Shown: piece by piece, positions 9,560-18,200 of the stretch
Layout: each line of letters starts with the position of its first letter
Position numbering within the stretch: position 1 is the first letter of the stretch
The notes under the pieces: model-generated
Database searches by the model: none
The model's input: the letters and a program-made list of their open reading frames with translations, nothing else
What the model was told of the DNA's origin: nothing
Source of the DNA: Tieghemiomyces parasiticus
Taxonomy: Eukaryota; Kickxellomycota; Dimargaritomycetes; Dimargaritales; Dimargaritaceae
Reading direction: 5' to 3'
Length of the DNA: 30,355 nucleotides
NCBI GenBank assembly: GCA_027575765.1
Contig: JANBPT010000569.1
Location: 1-30,355 of the forward strand
Translations under genes and position numbers: made by a program

Positions 9560-10279
9560 CTAGCGCGGAAACAGAGCCGGGCCGGACGGTTCGGGGACCG
9601 GCATGGTGATGTGCTCTGACTCTTCAATCTCCTGGATGCGGCTGTAGCCCGGTCGTAGGGCGTTGGTCTCGCCGTGGCCAGTGCGCCACCGACGCACGTG
9701 GTACCAGACCGTGATGCAGTGGTACAGTGCTAGCAGGTTGGCGAACCACAGTAGGCCAATCTGGGCCGACTGATGCACTTCCTCGAGGACCGGGCGACAC
9801 GGATGGCCATACCCTAGGGCCGGGTTCTCGTGACAAGGTGTGCCCTGCTTGCCCGTGTTCGGCGGCACGGCCTTGTCCCTCGGAGTGCGAAATCCACAGC
9901 ACTGGTGGCGATGTTCTAGGGTGCGGAGGTGGGCAGGGTCCTTCGTAAAGTACTGGCCCCAGTAGTATTCGAGCAGCACGGCTTGCCAGGCCAGAGCCGC
10001 ACCAGCCAAGGCATCAATGGCAACGGTGGCACCGATGGCGAGGGCCGAGGTAAGAATGGGCTTGCAAAGAAGTCGGCCGGCCACGCTGACGCCAGCAGCC
10101 GTCAGGAGGAGGAAGAACCCGGCACGCGGGACCAGCTCATCACTGAGACGGATGGCCTGGACCAGAGCAAACAGGGCCACTGCTCCCGGGTACGCCAGGC
10201 CAAACGTGGCCGCCAGGCCGGGGCGGAGAGCGGTCAGGGAACCGCTCCATTGGTGAAGCTGAGCGTGGGCAGTGTCCAT
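9560..10279 (-). CDS. Tetraspanin family membrane protein
   Basis: 239 residues from the first ATG (10279); the open frame extends further upstream only from a TTG. Four hydrophobic segments sit at about 22-44, 53-71, 76-103 and 174-195. Between TM3 and TM4 is the large extracellular loop with the tetraspanin hallmark CCG (HQCCGF, residues 127-129) and further cysteines at 149 and 161 (PCRPV), giving the four-cysteine, two-disulphide pattern. Basic RRWR follows TM4, as expected for a cytoplasmic tail. Family knowledge: tetraspanins organise membrane protein microdomains; in filamentous fungi the PLS1 class is needed for appressorium-mediated penetration. Topology and the CCG motif make the family call firm, but the subclass cannot be set by eye. 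Confidence 0.82.
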   Translation of the reverse strand: MDTAHAQLHQWSGSLTALRPGLAATFGLAYPGAVALFALVQAIRLSDELVPRAGFFLLLTAAGVSVAGRLLCKPILTSALAIGATVAIDALAGAALAWQAVLLEYYWGQYFTKDPAHLRTLEHRHQCCGFRTPRDKAVPPNTGKQGTPCHENPALGYGHPCRPVLEEVHQSAQIGLLWFANLLALYHCITVWYHVRRWRTGHGETNALRPGYSRIQEIEESEHITMPVPEPSGPALFPR

Positions 10280-10379
10280 AGTTATAGTAATATCGTAGTG
10301 AATAGAAATTTGAATCAAGGCAGCGTGGTATGTAGGGAGCTGCAATTGTGGTAGGGCCGCGGGAGTGCTACGGCGAACG

Positions 10380-10386
10380 TATATAT
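10380..10386 (-). promoter_or_regulatory. Possible TATA element for the tetraspanin gene
   Basis: ATATATA on the minus strand, about 100 bp upstream of the ATG at 10279, a fitting distance for a TATA-driven fungal promoter. Motif evidence only. Confidence 0.4.
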
Positions 10387-13107
10387 CCTGGCCGTAGTTG
10401 ATTAGGTGCGGGGGCCTGTGAGGGGTAAGGATATAGTAGAATCAACCCAGGCAAATGCTGGTTATTCGGATAGACCGAGAATGGGTGATTGATAAAAAGC
10501 GCTTTCCTCTTTACAGGTGTATGGGGATGCAAGAAGAACGTCAAAGGGAATAAATACCGATATTACAACGGAATGGGCAGCCCGAGGAGTTTGTAAGGAG
10601 TTGTTCGAGTACAATTACGACGGAGTGTGTATCTTGAGTAGGGGAGCAACTAGAAGACAGAACTGAGTAAAGAAACAGTATTTATAACACACTTAACGAT
10701 TCTATACTTATGGGCGATTCGTCGTCTTTAAATGGGGTTGGCTTGAGTAATGACGCGAAACCGTTTGTTGTAGCTTGAGGCTTTTGGCTCTGGGAACTTT
10801 TCTCCCTGAGGAGGAGGACCCCAAATCGAGCCGAGTTTGCATCTAAAGTCGAAAGGCCGCCGCCTTCTTATTTCCCAAAGGGTGGGAATAATCTGTGATG
10901 GAAGTTGGATGATACTATCAGGAAGGCGGCTTCCTTGGATAGAAGGGCGTCCTGGGGTACACCTCTGTTACACTATCAAACTACGTGGGGCTGGGGAGGA
11001 GTAGACTACGATTATATTAAACATCGAAGGAAATGATTAATTGTTTACATTGCCAATAGATGATACGGCGGGCCGTTCACCTTGAAATCAGTTTCGGGAA
11101 GCCACTTGGTGTAGTGGGGGATTTCACCTTGACTTCCCCCTCGCCCGTAATGAACCGCAGGACTAGCAAGCCAGGTGTTGGTTGAATGACGTTGTATATA
11201 TCTTCTGCGGGTACTTATGCTGGGAATCTTCCCAAGTGTTGTGTAAACCTACTGGCTACTTGTAGGGAGGGGGTTGCTGCGTCGCCGTTTTCTGTCGGTC
11301 ATGTTCATTACTTTTTTGGGGTAGGTCCTCCACTACAATATAGCTGGCATCAGGTCCGATGCTCAAGGAATGAAGAAGGACCACTGCATGACTTGGTATG
11401 TCGGAAGTTGCTGGGAGAAGGGCAGACTATCGGTGGTGGCAGAACGGGAGAATGCTGATGCTGCCGACCACACTAGTAAGCGGCGTAAACACGGAGGGTC
11501 GCAGACACCATTATCATGTATGTCGAATGGTTTAAGCCTATTGCGATCAGGGGTGAGTCTAGGCGCAGGTAGGGCAAGTCTACAAGGTATGAAAGTGGGC
11601 CCGCATGCCCCATCCTCGGGTGTCGCTGAGTCAAATCGGCCAGTGCTCTGGTAGCGGGGGGCTGGCCAGTGACAGCACAGCCGGTTAACCTTCCCTCACA
11701 TGTCTTCTACTCGTCACTTTCAGTCCACCCCGCTCCCCTACACGCTACTACGGGTGGGCAGGCCACACCCGAATGCTGCCCTTGCGTCGTCCGCTGCTAC
11801 CCCCCACACTAAATGGCTTTAACAACCGAAACCCCCTGCTCCCCGCTGGAATCGATGTGCCCTTTCCACTGCTAAGCTAGCTGCGACCTAGTTGACTACC
11901 TTGCCTCGAGGCACGGTGCCGACTGGTCCTATTCTAGGAGCATTGCCAGGATGACCAACCCCTCCACACCGAATCTCACCGGTAAGGTGTCATCCGACAT
12001 GTGTGATTGTATGTCGACCCACTCCTCCCCTGCACTCCTCGTTTCCCAGGCTGCAAGGCATATGCTTCCCGGCGTGCTGGAGTCCCTTATCGGAAAGGTC
12101 TATAATGGCTTGCCACATTCCCTTTCATAACGATTATCACTGGTGTACGTAGTGCCCTGGTGATATCGACACCGGCCGGCTTCCATATTGGCGAGCAGCC
12201 CAGGTAATGGCGCCTCCACCAATTATATTCTGTGCAGGCACTCAAAAGAAATGGGGAGGGGAGGATGGGATATGGCCGATTGCGGACGTGTGGCCTGGCC
12301 GTGTCGACATGCCTGCCCAGGTCGCCGCCTATCGGTGGATAAGGCTCCGTCCTTCGTTCGCCGCGTCGCGCAGAGCATGGTCGAGTGGGAGGGGCGTGGT
12401 TTTCGCATCGACTCTCAGGGGCTGTTGCGTTCGATGCTGCACCCACGGGACCGAGGGGGGGACACGGGCGATTGTCTCACGCAAATAGACTGTTTTATTG
12501 GTCTGACCACCAATCACATGTGGGCATGGCGACGATACCCGTTTTCATTATTGTCTAGGTGGATGTGGGTGGATGAAACGCCTCAAGAGAAAAAAAAAAT
12601 AATCTAATGTGACGTTGCCGTCGCCGCGCCCACCGCCGAGTGTGGCAACGTCCAGTGTCCTGATTGTCCGCTAGGACGTTCAGTGAAACGGCGCGGTCGA
12701 CAGCCTCCGCGGCTACAGATCGGAACCTGGTTAGCGATCGAGGTTAAAGAAGCCAGAATCGCAAACGGGACCACCTGGCCTCGTCCGCTATACACGCCAA
12801 CGGACTCGAGTGAATCCAGTAGTGGGGGACGAGGGGTCCAGCCGTGGCCAATTCAATTCCTCCCTCTTAGCCATGCATAAAACATTGCGGATCTGGTCCT
12901 CTCCATTGGCCTGTGCCAGAGCAATGTTATCTGCAATGTGCTGCGAGCTGTAATCCCTCTTTTCCGCCACCCCCTCCCCCTTCACAGATTCACCCGCTAC
13001 ATAAGCCGCCGCCCGCGTCCCCCTGTCCTTGCCTTGGCCATATAACGCTAGTATCCTCCGTCCAATATCCATCCACCTACCCCGCCACCAATCGTATCCG
13101 TCACGCC
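10387..13107. other. Long stretch without recognisable genes
   Basis: About 2.7 kb between the divergent tetraspanin and flavoprotein genes. Short open frames (up to about 140 codons near 12188-12607, overlapped by frames on the other strand) have no recognisable motif and no signal peptide. A nested inverted repeat lies at 10859-10930 and an A run near 12590. The last 150 bp before 13108 are C-rich and probably carry the flavoprotein promoter and leader. Confidence 0.5.
10859..10930. repeat. Nested inverted repeat in a gene-free stretch
   Basis: Outer arms GCCGCCTTC (10859-10867) and GAAGGCGGC (10922-10930) pair perfectly. Inside, TTCCCA (10872-10877) and TGGGAA (10883-10888) form a second hairpin with a 5-base loop. 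The function is unknown; chance is possible at these arm lengths. Confidence 0.45.
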
Positions 13108-14832
13108 ATGTCTGCCGCCAGCACCAAAGCAAAAAGCAAGCGGATTGCTATCGTGGGTTCCGGCGTATCCGGCCTGGGGGCCGCCTGGCTGCTGAGCCAA
13201 CACAGTCCGCACTCGGTCACGCTGTACGAGAAAGAGGACTACGTGGGGGGCCACACCCACACCGTCATGTATCAGCCGCCCACCCCCACCCCTGGCACCA
13301 CCCACACCGACAACGACGCCGGCCAAGTCCCGGCGCCGGTCCCCGTCGATACCGGTTTCATTGTCTACAATTGCCTCACCTACCCGAATCTTATTAATTT
13401 CTTCAAGACGCTGGACGTGGCCACCGAAGGTTCTGACATGTCCTTTGCCCTGAGCCGGGATAGTGGGCGCTTTGAGTGGGCCGGGTCGAACCTCACCACA
13501 CTGTTCGCCCAGGTGAGTAACCTGTGGCGGCCCGAGTTCTGGCGGATGCTCTATGACGTCATCCGATTCAACCATCTTGCTACCGACCTCCTCAGCGACT
13601 CGGCAGCGGGGGATCCGACCAAGCTGACTATCGGCGAGTACCTCGACCGCCACGGCTACTCGGAAGCCTTCCGTCGCGATTATCTGATCCCCATGACCGC
13701 GGCAGTATGGTCGACTCCCATGGACAAGTGTGCGTTGGCGTTCCCAGCCTACACGCTCATCAAGTTTATGCACAACCATTGTCTGCTCAACATCATCAAT
13801 CAGCCCCAGTGGCGGACCGTGACGGGCGGGAGCTGGTCGTACGTGCGCAAAGTGGTGGCTGGTCTGCGGGACATTCGGACGGGCACGGCCATTGTGTCCA
13901 TCGTCCGCCGTCCCTCGGCCACCACCGGGAACACCACGGTTGAGATCGTGGATAGCCAGGGCCGTACCGAGCAGTTTGATCACGTCGTGCTGTCTACCCA
14001 CGCCGATCAGTCCTTAGCCATCCTGGGCGACGACGCCACCCCGGAGGAACGTGCTCTGCTCTCATCCTTCCAATTCACCTCTAACCACGCGGTCCTCCAC
14101 GCAGACTCCAGCCTCATGCCTGCCCGTCGCGCCGCCTGGAGCAGTTGGAATTATTTGATGCGGTCGGCCGATTTCAAGGACCTTCGCCGCCATGGCCAAA
14201 CGGCCGAGACTTCGGCCCAGGTCACCAAGCTCGGCGGCACGGACACGACTAGGACTACCAATCTGCCAGATACCGTTTCGTTGACGTACTGGATGAACCG
14301 CCTCCAAAACATTCCCGAGGACCAGTATGGTCCCATTCTGATATCGCTCAACCCGCTCGACCCGCCACGTCCGGAGCTCACCTTGGGCCAGTGGGACTAC
14401 ACTCACCCGCTCGTTACCCCGGAATCTGTGGCCGCCCAGGCCCGACTGGCCCAGTACCAGGCCCAGCAATTCGACCGGATCGACCAGGAGCCCACGCACG
14501 GCGATGACGGTGGCAGTGTCGATCAGGATACGGTCGCTGTTACTACTCCCGCCCCAATGCAAACCTCCTTCTGCGGCGCCTGGACCAAGTACGGCTTCCA
14601 CGAAGACGGCCTCACCTCGGGTCTGAACGTCGCCACGGCCCTCGGCGCCACTTGCCCATTCGAAATCAGTGATGCCACCCACATCCGCGATACTCCACCG
14701 CCTAGTAGCGCCCTTCTCCGTGGCATGTTCGCTGCCCTCAACCTCTTGTTTGCCAACAGTGGCCCCATTTTCAGCGCGGTCCTACTGACCATACTGCTCA
14801 CCTTGGCTGTCCAGTTCTATGGCATATATTAA
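13108..14832 (+). CDS. FAD-dependent amine oxidase-like oxidoreductase (COG2907-type) with C-terminal membrane anchor
   Basis: 574 residues, one exon. The start is the first ATG in the frame, 10 residues before the Rossmann strand. The FAD-binding GSGVSG lies at 17-22 with Glu41 ending the second strand (VTLYEKEDYVGGHTHT), typical of the amine oxidase superfamily. The C-terminal FAD contact motif is FCGAWTKYGFHEDGLTSG, about residues 488-505. The combination of GGHTHT, DTGFIVYN, TYWMN and GFHEDG matches the predicted NAD/FAD-binding proteins of COG2907. In bacteria these are often encoded beside cyclopropane-fatty-acid synthase and DUF1365 genes, which suggests a lipid substrate; no such neighbour is seen here. 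A final hydrophobic segment at about 552-570 suggests tail anchoring. The substrate is unknown. Confidence 0.85.
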   Translation: MSAASTKAKSKRIAIVGSGVSGLGAAWLLSQHSPHSVTLYEKEDYVGGHTHTVMYQPPTPTPGTTHTDNDAGQVPAPVPVDTGFIVYNCLTYPNLINFFKTLDVATEGSDMSFALSRDSGRFEWAGSNLTTLFAQVSNLWRPEFWRMLYDVIRFNHLATDLLSDSAAGDPTKLTIGEYLDRHGYSEAFRRDYLIPMTAAVWSTPMDKCALAFPAYTLIKFMHNHCLLNIINQPQWRTVTGGSWSYVRKVVAGLRDIRTGTAIVSIVRRPSATTGNTTVEIVDSQGRTEQFDHVVLSTHADQSLAILGDDATPEERALLSSFQFTSNHAVLHADSSLMPARRAAWSSWNYLMRSADFKDLRRHGQTAETSAQVTKLGGTDTTRTTNLPDTVSLTYWMNRLQNIPEDQYGPILISLNPLDPPRPELTLGQWDYTHPLVTPESVAAQARLAQYQAQQFDRIDQEPTHGDDGGSVDQDTVAVTTPAPMQTSFCGAWTKYGFHEDGLTSGLNVATALGATCPFEISDATHIRDTPPPSSALLRGMFAALNLLFANSGPIFSAVLLTILLTLAVQFYGIY

Positions 14833-15297
14833 CTCCCCCTCCTCCTCCTTATTTAACGTTCATTGGTCACCTCCCCCCATTCATTCTCCAACTCTCAACT
14901 CTCGTATTCTCGACCTGTTGTATTTTCACTGTAATGGGTCCTTAACCTAATCAATGAGCCTGCTTCTACCGTATCTACTCTTATCTAAGCTCTTCAACAC
15001 ACATCATTTACCCGTCACCTCTCTTCCCCGTGTCTCATAAAGATATATCAGTTGATCAATTATATACAGACCGGACTCCCCCCATTACCATACCTTCGGT
15101 TCCACAATCTCGGGCCCGAGTAGGTTTCAAAAATGCGTAGATTAGGTGATCGTTTACTGGAAATACGGGTACTCATGATAGTAAAAAAATAAAATCAAAA
15201 ACAAAGCGTGGCCGAAGCCGACATGAGATAAATTATAACAAAATAATAGAGATGATGGAAATAAAATAAGGCCTAATGCCACAATGCGAATCTCGTC
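14833..15297. other. Convergent, AT-rich 3' intergenic region
   Basis: This lies between the stop codons of the flavoprotein gene (plus) and the tricalbin-like gene (minus). It is AT-rich, with AATAAA-like words on the plus strand near 15187 and several T-rich words on the minus strand near 15250, consistent with polyadenylation of both genes. Confidence 0.5.
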
Positions 15298-18200
15298 CTA
15301 AAACAGCTTGTTCTTGATTTTGCTGATGGAAAACCGGCCGTGGGCCCGACGGGGCGACATGCTACCGGTGCTTTCGGCGCCGGGGGTACCAGGACGCGGG
15401 AAATGGTTTCCGTTATCCATCACACCTGAGGCAGCAGCCGCCGTCGGACTACCGGCAACGGCCTGGTTGGTGGTGGAGGAGGAGGAGGAGGGCATGGGCG
15501 GTACCTGCGGGTACTGATCACGAGAGCCCCCCCGGGCCTCGCCACTGCTTCCGCTACCCCCGCCGAAACTTTCACGGGAACGCATGGCACCGGCCAGGCG
15601 GCCCAAACGGGAGCCCCGGCTGATCGATTCGCGTGACGGGGTGGATGGCCGCGGAGGATGAGGAGGTTGGAGCATACCAACATTGTGGTTACCCTGCTGG
15701 TTGACGGCCCGGGATGCAGGCGGGGTAGGGGGGCTTCTCAGGTCAGGGGTGGTTGAGCCGGCCGGATGGATGGTGTCAATGCCTGGTTGTGAGCTCGCAC
15801 CGGCGGCGGCAGTCGTTGTCGTCGTCTCCGGGGAGATCATCTTCCCATCCTCTTGCTTCGAATGCTTGCGGTTGTGGTGTAGGTGGGGCATATGGAGACT
15901 GGGTCGGTGACCTAGGTGGTGTGAATGGGACCGGGTCTCCGCCTCCGGAGGTACCATATTAGGTGTGTTACTAGCTCCTGTACCACCGCTAACCTCGGTG
16001 GTCTTTGTGTCGCTGCGCATACCCCAGGTACTACCAATTTGAGGCATAAATTCGACGGTGAGATGCATCATCCCATGGTCCTCGGCGGGAGACGTGACGG
16101 CGACATCAGCGTGGGGTCGTTCAGGAGTGATATACTGCCAGACGCGCAGGTCGTAGCTCCACAGGTCACGGTCGCCGCTGAATGTGTTGTGATCGCGCAC
16201 GGTAAGGTTGATCACGTCCTCATCCGTACCACTGAGAGAAATCTTGAATTCCTCGTCCCATGTCGGGTTGAGGGTCTTCTTTTGCACCTTGGTCTTAAAC
16301 AGGGACCGCCCGTTCATCTTGGCCCGAACGTACGGGTCGCTCAAGCCGTTAGAGTCGACGGCCGGGAGGTTCTCGGCGCGTTGCACGTGGATTCTCAGAG
16401 TGCCCGGCTCCATGGTGGCGCCCGAGGTGGCCCCCGCCCCGTGGGGGTCGGTTGCCGGGTCACCCGGGATAGTACCCACAGTAGGACCCACGGCGGCGTT
16501 CGGGTAGGCTGCCGCTCCAGTGTTGTTCAAACTAGACGAGCCTGACGCCCCATCGGCGGCCCGGCGGGGGGTCGCAGCCTGGCCTCGTTGGGACGCCGCT
16601 TCGCCCTGGGGCGTCCCTTCCCGCTTAACTAAATCCTCCAGGCGCACGTACGTCTCCACTTCGTTGGGCGGCGGATACACGACCCGGCCGGCCAGCTCAA
16701 CCGTACTGATCCCGGGACCGCGTGGGGGCCCAGCCTCATTATCGCCTTCGGTGCTGCTCTGTCCGCCCGCGTGGGGGCCCGGACCGTGGCGGTGGATCCG
16801 GTTGATACGCGTGATGGAACCTAGCCCATTGACGAGGGCCTTGGCGCCCCCGCCGACCACGTGTCCGCCCTTTCCCAGGGCCTTGCCGGCGAGATGGGCC
16901 GACCCGGTGGCCATGCGGATGGGGGCCTTGACGACAGACTCAGCGGCCTGCATCTTGGTCATCCGCTGCTCGCACTCGTTCACGTACCGTGGGTTGAATA
17001 GCATGCGCAGGATCACGCCGCCGCTGGGACGGGACTCGCGATCGTAGATTGGGTAGTACCCGGTGACCAGCTCGTCGACCGGGAGGGCCCCCAGCTCAAT
17101 GTCGGTGAGGCCCAGGCGCGTGTGGTTCTGGATCTTGTTCCAGTCAAACACCTCCAATTGCAAGTGAGCAATGTGTCGCGCCGTAATGGGAATCTCGCAG
17201 GTCGAATTCCACACCGGATTGAGCGTCTTCTTAATGGCCTGCGTCTTGTGCACCTTTTCACCGTTCATCGACACCACAACGTAGGGGTCGCTGGTTCCGG
17301 AATTGTCGGCGGCGGCCAGATCGGCGGCCTCCACCACCTCCAGGTGCAGGATACCGAAGTTGGTTATGGACTCACTGGGCGCCATCTCCATTTCGGTGGG
17401 CACAAAATCGAAGCTGACCCGAACCTCGCCCGTCTTTTGCTCCAGCGGTAGCCACACCCCGTTCTCGGGCTGGAGGTACTCGGGCGTAAGGAGCTCGCGC
17501 ATCGGCAGGGTCCACTTGCCCAGAAACAGGCGGTCGTTGTCTTCGTCGCTGTGCAAGGCCAAGCTGACATAGTTGTAGTCGAGCTCGGGCGTGGCGAACT
17601 GACAAACCTCGTCCCACTTGCGCACCTGAGAGCCCCGTGCGAAAGCCGTGCGGTGGGCTGGGTTGTACTCGTTGTCGTTGAGTGACACCAGGACCTGTAC
17701 GGGGGCGGCCGACTGCAGCCCGCGCGCTTCGTGAATGGTGAGGCGGACGATACCAGCGGTGTAATCAGAAAAGTCAACCACCGACGAGGATGGGGGGTTG
17801 GCGGGGGTTACGTTATCTGGGTTGGCCGGGTGGGGCGGGTTGACAGTGAGGTGGCGGGACGGGGCCGGCGGCTGTGGCGCGTCGGATTCCTCGCCGACAG
17901 CAGCATTCGTCTCGGGACTTTCGGGCTGGGCGGTGGTAGCGGTCGACAGGGAGGGGCTAGCGGTCGGCTGGGCCGGGGGGCTTTCGCCCGACTTGACGGT
18001 AGCCTCGCGCGGGGCGTCCGGGACGCTCTTCCGGTGGCTGTCGAGCTCGTCTTTAGGGGGGCGGGTTTCGCCAGTGACGGGGTCGGTGACGACGATGGGG
18101 GCATCAGGGGTGATGGGCAGAATGGGGAAGAACTCGGCCGTGTAGTACAGGGTACCCTTCATCTTTCCTGAATGCTGGCGTAGGTTGGCGGCGGCGCGCA

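Noticed and set aside
12188..12607. 139-codon plus-strand frame in the gap before the flavoprotein gene
   Set aside because: Overlapped by equally long frames in other phases and strands, with no motif.
13048..14001. 317-codon minus-strand open frame
   Set aside because: It lies fully opposite the well-supported flavoprotein gene; GC-rich third positions create such shadow frames.
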